In this document: piece after piece, positions 45,251-54,155 of the stretch
Layout: each line of letters begins with the position of its first letter
Numbering within the stretch: position 1 is the stretch's first letter
Assembly: GCA_024690485.1 (NCBI GenBank)
Contig: JAILPB010000042.1
Location: forward strand, 1-57,930
DNA length: 57,930 nucleotides
Direction of reading: 5' to 3'
DNA from: Butyrivibrio sp.
Lineage (GTDB): Bacteria; Bacillota; Clostridia; Lachnospirales; Lachnospiraceae
Program-made: the position numbers and the translations under genes
Notes under the pieces: model-generated
Database searches by the model: none
What the model was told of the DNA's origin: nothing
The model's input: the letters and a program-made list of their open reading frames with translations, nothing else

Positions 45251-47683
45251 ATGAAATACGGATTTTTCGATGACAGGAATCGTGAATATGTCATCACTAC
45301 ACCAAAGACTCCCCTGCCCTGGATTAACTACCTTGGCAATAAGGATTTCTTTTCACTTATTTCTAATACATGTGGTGGCTATTCTTTTTATAAGGATGCA
45401 AAGCTTCTTCGTCTTACAAGATATCGTTATAACAACGTACCTTATGATAACAATGGTAAGTACTTCTATATTAAGGATGGCGAGACAGTTTGGAATCCCG
45501 GCTGGCAGCCTGTTAAGACTGAGCTTGATTCCTACGAGTGCCGTCATGGTATAGGATATAGTAAGTTTACATCTGAGAAGAACAGTGTTAAGGCTTCTGT
45601 TCTTTCCTTCGTTCCCATGAATGATACCTGCGAAGTATCTCATGTAGAGCTTACAAATAACGGCTCTTCAGAGAAGAAGATTCAGCTTTTCTCTTATGTT
45701 GAGTGGTGTCTGTGGAACGCAGATGACGATATGAAGAACTTCCAGCGTAACTTAAGTACCGGTGAAGTTGAGATAGTAGATTCTACTATTTTCCATAAGA
45801 CAGAGTATCGTGAGAGAAGAAATCACTACGCTGTATATTCAGTAAATACTAAGGTTGATGCCATCGACACAAGCCGCGATGCATTCCTCGGTTTATATAA
45901 TGGTCCTGATCATCCGGACGCTGTATTTGCAGGAAAGCTTACAAACTCTGTAGCAAGCGGCTGGTCACCCATCGCAGCTCACCAGATCGACGTAACACTT
46001 GCTCCCGGTGAGACCAAGACCTTCAACTTCGTTCTCGGCTATGTTGAGAATCCTGAAGATCAGAAGTGGGAATCACACGGAATTATCAATAAGAAGCCTG
46101 CTAATGAGCTCCTTGCAAAGTATCAGTCAGATGCTGATGTTGAGAAGGCTCTTGCTGAGCTCAACAGCTATTGGGATAACCTCCTTTCCATCTACCACAT
46201 CAAGTCAGGTAATGAAAAGGTTGACCGTATGGTTAATATCTGGAACCAGTATCAGTGCATGGTTACCTTCAACATGTCACGTTCTGCTTCCTACTATGAG
46301 TCCGGAATCGGCCGTGGAATGGGCTTTAGAGATTCTTGTCAGGATCTTCTTGGTTTCGTTCATCTCATTCCCGACAGAGCAAGAGAGCGTATCATCGATA
46401 TCGCTTCTACTCAGTTCCAGGATGGTAGCGCATACCACCAGTACCAGCCCCTTACAAAGAAGGGTAACTCAGACATCGGTTCAGGATTTAATGATGATCC
46501 GCTGTGGCTGATCGCAGGTACCAGCGCATATATTAGAGAAACAGGTGATATGTCAATCCTTGATGAGTCTGTACCTTTTGATAACGATATGAGCGTTGCT
46601 ACACCTCTTATGAACCACTTAAAGAGAAGCTTCGATTACATCGTTAACCACAAGGGTCCTCATGATCTGCCTCTTATCGGACGTGCAGACTGGAATGACT
46701 GCCTGAACCTCAACTGCTTCTCAGCTCATCCCGGTGAATCCTTCCAGACCTTTGGTCCCAGCGAAGGCCCTGTTGCTGAGTCAGTATTTATCGCAGGTAT
46801 GTTCGTTAAATATGGTGAAGAATACGCTCAGTTATGCGAGCTTAAGGGCGACAACGCTGAAGCTGAGAGAGCTCGTGCTGAAGTTAAGAAGATGTATGAC
46901 GCTGTTTGCACAGCTGGTTGGGACGGCGAATGGTTCGTTCGTGCTTATGATGCATACTCCAACAAGGTTGGTTCACACGAGTGTAAGGAAGGTCAGATCT
47001 ACATCGAGCCCCAGGGCTTCTGCGTACTTGCAGGTATCGGTGTTAAGGAAGGTCTCGCAGAGAAGGCTCTTAAGAGCGTAAAAGAGCGCCTTGATACAAA
47101 GTATGGTGTAATGATCCTTCAGCCCGCTTATACAGAGTATCACCTCGAGCTTGGTGAGGTTAGCTCATATCCTCCGGGATACAAAGAGAATGCTGGTATC
47201 TTCTGCCACAATAACCCTTGGGTTTCCATCGCAGAGACAGTTCTCGGACATGGCAACAGAGCATTTGAGATCTATCAGAAGACATGCCCTGCTTATGTAG
47301 AGGAGATCAGTGATATCCACTGCACAGAGCCTTATGTATATTCACAGATGGTTGCAGGAAGAGATGCTAAGTTCCACGGTCAGGGTAAGAACAGCTGGCT
47401 CACAGGTACAGCAGCTTGGACATTTGTTAATATTTCACAGTATATCCTCGGAATCTATCCTACACACAAGGGCTTATCAGTAGATCCTTGCGTTCCTGCT
47501 GATTTTGGTGATTTCGAGCTCACAAGAAAGTACAGAGGCGCAACATACAATATCTCTGTAAAGACAAACGGAACAGAAAAAGGCATTAAAAAGCTCATAG
47601 TAAACGGTAAGGAAATCGAAGGAACCGTTATACCTCACGATCCTTCAGTTTCTGAATACAACGTTGAAGCAATCATGGGCTAA
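45251..47683 (+). CDS. GH94 cellobiose phosphorylase
   Basis: An 810-aa cytoplasmic enzyme that splits cellobiose with phosphate into glucose 1-phosphate and glucose, saving ATP. Beta-sandwich N-terminal domain, then an alpha/alpha barrel with '[18 protein letters not shown]' (about 348-365) and the catalytic '[12 protein letters not shown]' (Asp about 483). The '[16 protein letters not shown]' segment fits cellobiose phosphorylase better than cellodextrin or chitobiose phosphorylase. Full length for the family. Strong AGGAGG site 7 bases before ATG. Paired with the importer and LacI gene. Confidence 0.95.
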   Translation: MKYGFFDDRNREYVITTPKTPLPWINYLGNKDFFSLISNTCGGYSFYKDAKLLRLTRYRYNNVPYDNNGKYFYIKDGETVWNPGWQPVKTELDSYECRHGIGYSKFTSEKNSVKASVLSFVPMNDTCEVSHVELTNNGSSEKKIQLFSYVEWCLWNADDDMKNFQRNLSTGEVEIVDSTIFHKTEYRERRNHYAVYSVNTKVDAIDTSRDAFLGLYNGPDHPDAVFAGKLTNSVASGWSPIAAHQIDVTLAPGETKTFNFVLGYVENPEDQKWESHGIINKKPANELLAKYQSDADVEKALAELNSYWDNLLSIYHIKSGNEKVDRMVNIWNQYQCMVTFNMSRSASYYESGIGRGMGFRDSCQDLLGFVHLIPDRARERIIDIASTQFQDGSAYHQYQPLTKKGNSDIGSGFNDDPLWLIAGTSAYIRETGDMSILDESVPFDNDMSVATPLMNHLKRSFDYIVNHKGPHDLPLIGRADWNDCLNLNCFSAHPGESFQTFGPSEGPVAESVFIAGMFVKYGEEYAQLCELKGDNAEAERARAEVKKMYDAVCTAGWDGEWFVRAYDAYSNKVGSHECKEGQIYIEPQGFCVLAGIGVKEGLAEKALKSVKERLDTKYGVMILQPAYTEYHLELGEVSSYPPGYKENAGIFCHNNPWVSIAETVLGHGNRAFEIYQKTCPAYVEEISDIHCTEPYVYSQMVAGRDAKFHGQGKNSWLTGTAAWTFVNISQYILGIYPTHKGLSVDPCVPADFGDFELTRKYRGATYNISVKTNGTEKGIKKLIVNGKEIEGTVIPHDPSVSEYNVEAIMG

Positions 47684-47711
47684 TATACTTTCTATTTTTC
47701 AAACCTCCAAA

Positions 47712-47743
47712 AAACCCACAGGCCAGACGGTCTGTGGGTTTTC
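47712..47743. terminator. Terminator shared by GH94 and the HD-hydrolase gene
   Basis: AACCCACAGGCC/GGTCTGTGGGTT stem (one G-T pair) around AGAC, with T-rich flank on the plus strand and, on the complementary strand, a TTTTTTGG run. It separates two convergent genes. Confidence 0.85.
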
Positions 47744-47757
47744 ATTTGTAACGTATG

Positions 47758-48414
47758 TTATTCTTTTAATATAAATGCCTTTATTGTCTCTATTGCACTT
47801 CTAAGCTGATATTTGATCAGAAAAACCGCATCATTGTATTCCGGATTATCATATTTCATCTTTTCCAGAAGCGGATATACATAGTCCTGAGTCTCCTCAA
47901 CATATTCTATGATTTTTTCCTTGGAAAAAGCCAGTGACATCAGACATACATTGTTGCATCTGTCGAGAGCTTTTACTATCGATGCTGTGCTGTTGGTAGC
48001 AATACCATCAAAATATCGCTTCCTTGCTTCCTCAGTATCAGAAAAATCGTCCGGCTTGGTCAATAATGCCACTGCACGCTTTACCGGCGCTGAAAACGGC
48101 AATTTTTCCGGTTTTACACCACAATCCTCGCATACATCATGCAGTAAAATCGTAGCCAGAACCTGGTCATCCTTTATTCCCATAGCATGCGCATGACACG
48201 CCATCATCAAAGGATGTGTTATGTATGGAATATCATCCTGCGTGATCGGATTCTTCTTTCTCTCCTGTCCTTCATGCTTATCCCTGGCATAATACAATGC
48301 CTGATATGTCTCTGAAAGATTCTCCTCTAACGCATATCCCATTAGACGTGTAAACATGTGATCCTCTGAAAAAATCTTTTCATTAAGGATCCATGATGGT
48401 TTTTCTGAATCCAT
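47758..48414 (-). CDS. SpoT/MESH1-like HD-domain hydrolase, possible small alarmone hydrolase
   Basis: A 218-aa stand-alone HD protein. The order of key residues follows the (p)ppGpp hydrolase domain of SpoT/MESH1: 'KHEGQERK' (His about 47), 'PYITHPLMMA' (His67), 'LLHDVCEDCG' (His92, Asp93, Glu96, Asp97) and 'KALDRCNNV' (Asp about 151). There is no synthetase or TGS/ACT domain. Start at 48414 has GGAG 6 bases upstream; the ATG at 48426 overlaps that site. Hydrolysis of (p)ppGpp or another nucleotide is inferred from motif, not shown. Confidence 0.8.
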   Translation of the reverse strand: MDSEKPSWILNEKIFSEDHMFTRLMGYALEENLSETYQALYYARDKHEGQERKKNPITQDDIPYITHPLMMACHAHAMGIKDDQVLATILLHDVCEDCGVKPEKLPFSAPVKRAVALLTKPDDFSDTEEARKRYFDGIATNSTASIVKALDRCNNVCLMSLAFSKEKIIEYVEETQDYVYPLLEKMKYDNPEYNDAVFLIKYQLRSAIETIKAFILKE

Positions 48415-48526
48415 AGCTCTCTCCATTTAAGGGTTGCCAACAAAAGACTTTATCGTTGCGGTATAAAAAAAGGATACCACATCAATGAATCTTTGTGAGG
48501 TATCCTTTTATTAAATCTTTATTATT

Positions 48527-49963
48527 TTATTGTCTGTTAACTATATTACGAACCCAGACGCCCTTTTTCACCAGTATAAATCCTATTGTACTCTTTATAA
48601 GCTCAAGTGAGCATACGCAGAAATAAACCATCACAACAGGCATTATCACATATCCTGCAAGTATTCTTGAAACAGGAACACTCACAGCCCATGTAAAGCA
48701 GCTGTCAAACAGGAAGGTCACAAGGGTCTTTCCGCCGGATCTTAGCGTAAAATATGCTACATTTGCGAAGGCATTTATCGGCATTACCACTGCTACTACT
48801 CTGATAAATTCCATAGCAAGATTCCTGATTTCAGGCTCTGTATTGTATATTTGAGGAATAACAGGTGATACCGAATACAGAAGCGTACCCATCACAAAGC
48901 AGCTTGTTATGCTAAGTGCAGCCATTCTCCATGCATATACTCTTGCCTGCACAAAATGCTCTGCACCAAGCTCCTGTCCTACAACTATCGACGTAGAGTT
49001 ACCAAGAGATATAAACACTTCGTTGAATATCTGCGCTATGGTATTAGCAATATTCATTGCTGCTATTACTTCTATTCCACGTATGGAGTAGCTCTGCAGA
49101 AGTACTGCCTGGCCAAGACTCCATAAAAACTCATTGGCAAGAAGCGGTAAGCTCTTGGACATTATTGGCCATATCATATTAGTCGGTACATGGAAGTTCT
49201 TATAAACTCCAACCAGGAACGGATATTTATCTGAACATAAATGGCCTCGTATTATTACTATTCCCACTTCTACGAATCTTGAAATAACAGTTGCAATTGC
49301 TGCTCCGGCTACACCCATCTTGGGAAATCCGAAATGACCGAAAATAAGGATGAAATTAAATACAAAGTTAATTACCATCGCGGTCATACTTGCAACCATG
49401 GGCAGCGTAGTTTTTCCTGATTCTCGTATTGTTCCGGAATAAACCTGAGTCAATCCAAAGGGAACCAGCGAAATCAGCATAATATCAAGATAATTCTTAG
49501 CAAGTCTCAGCGTCTCCTCTGCTTCCTTAGCAGGTGTATCCGCAGCTATATATAGTTCAATGAGGCTTTTTCCTGCAATACTGAAAATAATTACTGCAGA
49601 AACAGAAATCACCAGCGCAACTATCAGTTTAAAACGCATGGTGATCCTCACTCCATCATAATCTCTTTTTCCAAAAAATTGTGTTCCGAATATCCCGGCA
49701 CCCGCAAGCGCGCCCCAGACACATAACATAAAAACGAACATCAGCTGATTGACAATTGCGACAGCTGACATAGCCAGTGTTCCTACCTGACCTACCATAA
49801 TGTTATCAAGCAGACCCACCACGTTAGATAATGTATTCTGTATGATCATTGGCAATACTACCATTGCCACTTTTCTGTAAAAATGCGGTTCGCCGATAAG
49901 ACATTCCTTCAGGGGAAGCTTAATCTTTAAAGCTTCCTCGACTGTCATATCGCTTTTTTTCAT
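48527..49963 (-). CDS. MATE family efflux transporter
   Basis: A 478-aa inner-membrane exporter with about twelve helices. Family segments include 'SNVVGLLDNIMVGQVGTLAM' near residue 45 and 'VGQELGAEHFVQARVYAWRM' in the second half. The start codon lies 3 bases after the stop of the 168-aa gene and has only a weak site, so coupled translation is likely. Substrate unknown. Different from the tandem pair at the left end. Confidence 0.9.
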   Translation of the reverse strand: MKKSDMTVEEALKIKLPLKECLIGEPHFYRKVAMVVLPMIIQNTLSNVVGLLDNIMVGQVGTLAMSAVAIVNQLMFVFMLCVWGALAGAGIFGTQFFGKRDYDGVRITMRFKLIVALVISVSAVIIFSIAGKSLIELYIAADTPAKEAEETLRLAKNYLDIMLISLVPFGLTQVYSGTIRESGKTTLPMVASMTAMVINFVFNFILIFGHFGFPKMGVAGAAIATVISRFVEVGIVIIRGHLCSDKYPFLVGVYKNFHVPTNMIWPIMSKSLPLLANEFLWSLGQAVLLQSYSIRGIEVIAAMNIANTIAQIFNEVFISLGNSTSIVVGQELGAEHFVQARVYAWRMAALSITSCFVMGTLLYSVSPVIPQIYNTEPEIRNLAMEFIRVVAVVMPINAFANVAYFTLRSGGKTLVTFLFDSCFTWAVSVPVSRILAGYVIMPVVMVYFCVCSLELIKSTIGFILVKKGVWVRNIVNRQ

Positions 49964-49966
49964 AAT

Positions 49967-50473
49967 TTAATTTGAAACTCCATCCAATTTATCTGCAGCT
50001 TCGTTTGAGTACTTCTCCAGAATATCAGTAAGCTCGGAATAATCTTCCTCTGTAAGCTTATCCTTAGCATAGTCCTTAAGTCCATCAACATCCTTATTGC
50101 TGATGTATTCTTGAACATCTGACATGTCCTCAATTGACATATTATCTACAATAATATCAGTAACCTTATCCTTATCTTCCTCAGATACAGAATCAAGCAT
50201 CTCCTTAACCTCTGAACTGGACTCGCCTGCATACTGCTCTACAGCCTTATCAACAACTGTCTTGGCTACACTCTTGATTACTTCCTTTTTTGCATCTTCT
50301 ATAGCACCCGTTATTCCACCACTCTTGGAATCATCAGTATTTTCAGCAGCTGCTTCCTCTGTACTGTCTGCATTTTCACTTTTAAAAAGTGAATCCTTGC
50401 TATAAAGATAAATAGCACCGATTGCCAATACTACTACAAGTGTAACTACAAAAGATTTAACAATTTTTTTCAT
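49967..50473 (-). CDS. Small membrane-anchored acidic protein of unknown function
   Basis: A 168-aa protein. The start at 50473 has AGAGG; an upstream frame would cross a terminator. One N-terminal TM anchor (about 8-26, 'FVVTLVVVLAIGAIYLY') with an extracellular acidic, helical body with repeated 'Vxdii/DIL' heptad-like patterns ('MSIEDMSDVQEYISNKDVDG'). No family recognised. Co-transcribed with the MATE gene (3-base gap). Confidence 0.7.
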   Translation of the reverse strand: MKKIVKSFVVTLVVVLAIGAIYLYSKDSLFKSENADSTEEAAAENTDDSKSGGITGAIEDAKKEVIKSVAKTVVDKAVEQYAGESSSEVKEMLDSVSEEDKDKVTDIIVDNMSIEDMSDVQEYISNKDVDGLKDYAKDKLTEEDYSELTDILEKYSNEAADKLDGVSN

Positions 50474-50498
50474 AATACTTCCTCTTTTACATTGAAAA

Positions 50499-50529
50499 AC
50501 CCCGGAATACCGTAGTACTCCGGGGTCTA
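50499..50529 (-). terminator. Terminator of the HU gene
   Basis: CCCCGGAATAC (50500-50510) pairs with GTACTCCGGGG (50515-50525) with one mismatch and a 4-base loop; TTTTT follows on the minus strand. 16-20 bases after the HU stop. Confidence 0.87.
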
Positions 50530-50544
50530 AGTTCATGATCTAAA

Positions 50545-50823
50545 TTACTTCTTGTTTACAAGATCCTTCAGGGCTTTACCAGCCTTGAACTTCGGAGCGA
50601 TAGAAGCAGGAATCTTGATGGTATCACCAGTCTGAGGGTTCTTACCAGTTCTAGCTGCTCTCTTTGTGGTCTCGAAAGTACCAAAGCCAACGAGCTGAAC
50701 CTTATCCTTCTTCTTAAGTGTTTTGGAAACTACATCGATGAAAGCCTTTACAGCCTTCTCTGAATCCTTCTTGGAAAGGCCTGTTTCCTTTGCAATAGCT
50801 TCTACAAGTTCTGTTTTATTCAT
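50545..50823 (-). CDS. hup: HU-family nucleoid DNA-binding protein
   Basis: A 92-aa histone-like protein that bends and compacts DNA as a dimer. Full family length beginning 'MNKTELVEAIAKETGLSKKD', with 'VQLVGFGTFE' and the DNA-wrapping arm 'RAARTGKNPQTGDTIKIPA'. The start at 50823 has a GGGGGA site; an upstream in-frame extension is unsupported. Located 3.4 kb from the replication initiator gene. HU often assists origin opening, but the link here is positional only. Confidence 0.96.
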   Translation of the reverse strand: MNKTELVEAIAKETGLSKKDSEKAVKAFIDVVSKTLKKKDKVQLVGFGTFETTKRAARTGKNPQTGDTIKIPASIAPKFKAGKALKDLVNKK

Positions 50824-50991
50824 TTTTATTCCCCCTTTTAGGTTTTTTGAAACTAAAGCAATTCTAACACTAACTATCATCTAAATCAACGCTTTTATAC
50901 GGTTTTTCGCATTTAGATGAATTTATGTCCTATTTCACAGATTAGTGTTATTATTATTTATATAGCAAATAATCTGAATTGGAGGGGGATT

Positions 50992-51144
50992 ATGGGCGCT
51001 GAAAATCAAAAAGATGCTGAATTACAGGATATTCCTAGCAAGCCTGAGGAGGGTGAAAAAGCGAAAAAGCTTAAGGCCGCTCCCGATGAAGTATTGGCTA
51101 AGGCCATCCATGAGATGCTTATGAAAGACTCCGGGGACGAATAA
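50992..51144 (+). CDS. Small acidic/basic hypothetical protein
   Basis: A 50-aa protein behind a strong GGAGGGGG site (spacing about 3-8 bases before ATG 50992). It starts MGAENQKDAELQDIPS and has a charged, Lys/Glu-rich middle and a short helical end 'AKAIHEMLMKDSGDE'. No family recognised. Its own promoter region lies between it and divergent HU (50824-50991). It is convergent with the Dus gene. Confidence 0.6.
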   Translation: MGAENQKDAELQDIPSKPEEGEKAKKLKAAPDEVLAKAIHEMLMKDSGDE

Positions 51145-51159
51145 GCTATATCCGTTTTG

Positions 51160-51183
51160 ACATCATAGTATCATGATGTTTTG
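51160..51183. terminator. Small hairpin at the convergent ends of the 50-aa and Dus genes
   Basis: ACATCAT (51160-51166) pairs with ATGATGT (51173-51179) and TTTGTTG follows on the plus strand; the hairpin overlaps the last codons of the Dus gene. Weak, probably a terminator for the plus-strand gene. Confidence 0.45.
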
Positions 51184-52160
51184 TTGTCGTGGCCCTTCAT
51201 AACGCATTCTCTGTACACATTCCTGACTGCATTTCTGTATTCAGCTATATTTTTTGCGGTCCTTATCTTATGAATCAGCGGTTCTGATTCAGCTCCATCC
51301 TTTGTTACCAAAAGATTCCCTACATAAAACCATATCTCCTTCATTTTATGCATTATGGATTCGTCTGCAGGAATCTCTATCTTATAATTTTTCTCAAGAT
51401 CCGTCATAAATCCCTTTAATTCGTCCAGAGACATCTCTTTACCGCCAATTATCTCCCGTGCAAGAGCAGGATTTGCAACAAGACCTCTTCCCATCATAAT
51501 CTCATATAGATCAGGGTAATTATTTATGATATTGTCATAGTTCTGTGGCACGAAAATATTCCCATTGTAGCCCACGGGATTAGTACTGTTATCGTATGCC
51601 CATTTAAACATCTCTATATCCGGAGTTCCTTTATACATCTGTGTCCGTACCCTTGGGTGAATGATAACCGCTGCAAAAGGGAACTTATTAAGGACCGGAA
51701 GTATGTTTTCAAACTCGTGAGGATCTGTTAATCCAAGGCGTGTTTTAGCCGTAAATTTGATTTCGTTTGTTATTTTATCTTCAAAAACTCTGCTAAATAT
51801 CTCATAGAGCCTGTCCGGATCCGACAGCATGCCCGATCCCTTATTTTTACTAACTACCGTTCCGACAGGACATCCCATATTTAAATTTATTTCGTCATAT
51901 CCACGCTCATGAAGGTAATTTAAGGCCCATATGATTTCATCGGAATCATTGGCCATAATCTGCGGGATTATTCGTAACCCGTTATCTGCATTGTTTTCCG
52001 GAAGTATTTCACGCATATCGCGCTTTTTAATGGAATGATGCTTATAAACTGATAAAAAGGGCGTGTAATAATAATCCAGCCCCTCGCCAAAGTATTTATG
52101 ATGGGTATTCCTATAACAATAAATTGTTATGCCTTCCATCGGTGCAAAAGTGTTTCTCAT
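51171..52160 (-). CDS. tRNA-dihydrouridine synthase family protein
   Basis: A 329-aa flavoenzyme that reduces uridine to dihydrouridine in tRNA. TIM barrel with 'FAPMEGITIYCYRN' at the start, 'NLNMGCPVGTVVSKNKGSGM' in the active site (conserved NMGCP), and 'KTRLGLTDPHEF'. The start at 52160 was chosen because the barrel begins there and the earlier in-frame ATG (52217) lies inside the upstream GNAT gene. It follows that gene by 4 bases, so coupled. A lone Dus of this type is common in Lachnospiraceae. Confidence 0.92.
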   Translation of the reverse strand: MRNTFAPMEGITIYCYRNTHHKYFGEGLDYYYTPFLSVYKHHSIKKRDMREILPENNADNGLRIIPQIMANDSDEIIWALNYLHERGYDEINLNMGCPVGTVVSKNKGSGMLSDPDRLYEIFSRVFEDKITNEIKFTAKTRLGLTDPHEFENILPVLNKFPFAAVIIHPRVRTQMYKGTPDIEMFKWAYDNSTNPVGYNGNIFVPQNYDNIINNYPDLYEIMMGRGLVANPALAREIIGGKEMSLDELKGFMTDLEKNYKIEIPADESIMHKMKEIWFYVGNLLVTKDGAESEPLIHKIRTAKNIAEYRNAVRNVYRECVMKGHDNKTS

Positions 52161-52164
52161 AGTT

Positions 52165-52722
52165 CTAATATCTCCACAAATTCTTGGACATAAGGATTTC
52201 ATCGTGATAGGTTCCATCCATCATCTTAAATGCCTGCGGAACCTGTCCACACTCTATGAATCCCTTTTTCTTATATAATCGCAGTGCCCGTGCATTATCG
52301 GCAAATACGCTAAGCTCCAGACGTTCATATCCACAGATTCCGGCGAGCTCTATCGCCTGATCAAGCAAATGAGCCCCTAAACCAAGATTCCAGTACTCTT
52401 TCCTCACTACAAGCTCTGCAGAGGCCCTGTGTCTCATTTTGAAGGTAATTCCTACAGGACTGACTGATGTTATTCCTATTATCCTGTTCTTATCAAAAAT
52501 GGCTATCATGCCCAAATGCTCTGCTCTATTATAATTCCCGAGGATTTCTGCCTCTTTTTCTACTGAATTCTCTATTTCATAGGGATATCTGGTCAGATAA
52601 AACGTCTCACCGGCCACATCACGCCTGAAGGCCAGGACTTTCTCAGCATCGTCCCTTGTAGGTGTTCTAAGCTGGAATTCTTCTCCCCTTTTTGTTGTTA
52701 CTTTTCTCTCTTCTATCTTCAT
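52165..52722 (-). CDS. GNAT-family N-acetyltransferase
   Basis: A 185-aa acetyltransferase. 'AELVVRKEYWNLGLGAHLLD' contains the acetyl-CoA pyrophosphate-binding turn (Q/R-x-x-G-x-G/A-like), followed by 'GYERLELSVFADNARALRLY' typical of the RimI/PhnO-type GNAT end. The start at 52722 has GGGG upstream (six bases). It precedes Dus by 4 bases. Substrate unknown. Confidence 0.88.
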   Translation of the reverse strand: MKIEERKVTTKRGEEFQLRTPTRDDAEKVLAFRRDVAGETFYLTRYPYEIENSVEKEAEILGNYNRAEHLGMIAIFDKNRIIGITSVSPVGITFKMRHRASAELVVRKEYWNLGLGAHLLDQAIELAGICGYERLELSVFADNARALRLYKKKGFIECGQVPQAFKMMDGTYHDEILMSKNLWRY

Positions 52723-52776
52723 TTTGATCCCCAAAAACTACTAAATATAAATACATATCATTTGCTATATTTAAGT

Positions 52777-52805
52777 AAATTAATGACTCACTCAGTCATT
52801 AATTT
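52777..52805. promoter_or_regulatory. Long inverted repeat upstream of the GNAT-Dus pair
   Basis: AAATTAATGACT (52777-52788) and AGTCATTAATTT (52794-52805) are perfect 12-bp inverted copies around CACTC. The centre TGACTCACTCAGTCA looks like a TetR-family operator. It is 55 bases before the GNAT start (minus strand). An RNA hairpin is possible, but no T-run terminator follows. Confidence 0.5.
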
Positions 52806-52836
52806 GAATATTTTTCATACATATATTATGCAATAA

Positions 52837-52868
52837 AAAATCCACAAAGTCGATAACTTCGTGGATTT
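52837..52868. terminator. Terminator of the SGNH hydrolase gene
   Basis: AAAATCCACAAAGT and ACTTCGTGGATTTT form a 14-bp stem with one mismatch around CGATA; the minus strand ends in a T-rich run (TTTTTTATTG). It lies 40 bases after the gene's stop (52908). Confidence 0.8.
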
Positions 52869-52907
52869 TCTTGAAATTAAATATTACCATAATTATTCCT
52901 AAACGCT

Positions 52908-53561
52908 TTATGCGAGATATGCACAAACATAATCATCTGCTTCATGTCTCTCCGCTGTAAGATCAATTTTTGATAAAATGTCAGCCATTTTTTCTGCAAA
53001 TAATGCGTGTCCCTCAGCAGACATATGTACCCCATCAAATGACATCTCAAGATCCCATTCACTGGCATCAGCAAAGAAAATGCCTACTTCCTGGGCGATA
53101 ATATCAAGCTCTGCGGAAAATCTCTTCCTCTGAGCCTCGGCTTCTTCAAGATTTTCATCCATATGAGGAAGTATTCTTGGCGGAGAAATGAGAAGAAAAC
53201 CGGTCTTATTATCTATAAATTCCTGACGCTCCAGCTGACGCTCAACAAAATCTCTCATTTTAGAAGCAACTGTCTCTGCATCAGGAACTGACATATTTAT
53301 AAGATCATTTGTACCCAGCATTACCGCAAATAGATCAAGGGGACTATTCTCAAGTACAGTCTTATCAAGAGAAAGAAGCGAGTATGCATTATCAGGAATT
53401 ACTCTTCCGTTCATTCCGTCAGCAAAAACACGCCATTCACCGTACATTTTTTTTGCCAGAATATCGGTCCATCTCTCAGATTCCGGAAGCCGACCACCCA
53501 TCATTCCTCTGGGATCAAATCCGTAAACATTGGAATCACCGTAAAAAAGAACCTTTTTCAT
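52908..53561 (-). CDS. SGNH/GDSL hydrolase (arylesterase/lysophospholipase-type)
   Basis: A 217-aa cytoplasmic esterase. Block I 'FYGDSNVYGFDP' (nucleophile Ser), block III 'MLGTNDLI', block V 'FDGVHMSAEGH' (catalytic Asp-x-x-His). No signal peptide. ATG at 53561 sits 9-14 bases after a GGG-rich site; the GTG three codons before is less likely. Similar enzymes are called arylesterase or acetyl-xylan esterase in gut Firmicutes. Its single-gene placement does not settle the substrate. Confidence 0.9.
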   Translation of the reverse strand: MKKVLFYGDSNVYGFDPRGMMGGRLPESERWTDILAKKMYGEWRVFADGMNGRVIPDNAYSLLSLDKTVLENSPLDLFAVMLGTNDLINMSVPDAETVASKMRDFVERQLERQEFIDNKTGFLLISPPRILPHMDENLEEAEAQRKRFSAELDIIAQEVGIFFADASEWDLEMSFDGVHMSAEGHALFAEKMADILSKIDLTAERHEADDYVCAYLA

Positions 53562-53614
53562 TTGCGTCACCCAGCCCTTTCAACATTTTTCTACGTTTAC
53601 AAAAACAATATACC

Positions 53615-53638
53615 ACACAGATTATGAATAATCTGTGT
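53615..53638. promoter_or_regulatory. Perfect 24-base palindrome upstream of the SGNH gene
   Basis: ACACAGATTAT-GA-ATAATCTGTGT at 53615-53638. A 2-base centre is too tight for a good RNA loop, so a protein-binding operator for the minus-strand SGNH gene (starts 53561) or for the plus-strand gene is the best reading; a T-run follows on the plus strand, so a terminator is not excluded. The remainder of 53571-53865 is AT-rich with no other clear feature. Confidence 0.5.
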
Positions 53639-53865
53639 TTTTATAGATTTTTTATGAAATTCAGCCTTTTTTTCTGAATTTGTCGCAATTAACACACATA
53701 TTGATGCAATATTGAACTAACAATGTCGATATTTTGTACTCATATAGTTATCATATCTACATGTAGGTATTGCATTTTAAATGACTTTGTGATATTTTAG
53801 TGTCTGTATTTTTTTTATACAAAATAATTTATAGGGGGATGCGTAGAAGATACGCGAATAAGATC

Positions 53866-54111
53866 ATGACAAAAGATGTAACTATTAGTCTTGAAAACGA
53901 GAAACAGATTATGAAGTTTGTGCAGATGAACTCTAAGTCATCTTGCCAGGTTGATGTAAGAAGCGGCCACAGCTATATCGATGGTAAGTCAATTATTGGT
54001 CTTCTCTCACTCAATCTTTTCAAACCTTTATATGTATCTGTAATTGGAGATTCTAATAAAATCTCAGATCTTATCAGTGGCTATCAGGAATGTCATTTAG
54101 TGACTGGCTGA
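53866..54111 (+). CDS. HPr-like (Crh-like) protein lacking the phospho-histidine
   Basis: An 81-aa protein with the HPr fold signature 'DGKSIIGLLSLNL', where the Ser of KSI corresponds to the regulatory HPr Ser46. The catalytic His15 region of HPr is replaced ('QMNSKSSCQVDVRSG'). So it cannot accept phosphate from Enzyme I, but could be phosphorylated on Ser like Crh and act in carbon catabolite control with CcpA (inference). The ATG at 53866 lies 27 bases after GGGGG (53834-53838), with a GCGTA/TACGC hairpin (53841-53855) in between; an ATG at 53839 is too close to GGGGG to be used. Closed by a terminator. Confidence 0.75.
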   Translation: MTKDVTISLENEKQIMKFVQMNSKSSCQVDVRSGHSYIDGKSIIGLLSLNLFKPLYVSVIGDSNKISDLISGYQECHLVTG

Positions 54112-54120
54112 AATGTATGA

Positions 54121-54147
54121 AAAAGAGCTCATCTGAGCTCTTTTATT
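54121..54147 (+). terminator. Terminator of the HPr-like gene
   Basis: AAAAGAGCTCA/TGAGCTCTTTT stem with TTTATTTTT, 10 bases after the stop codon. Confidence 0.88.
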
Positions 54148-54155
54148 TTTGCTAA

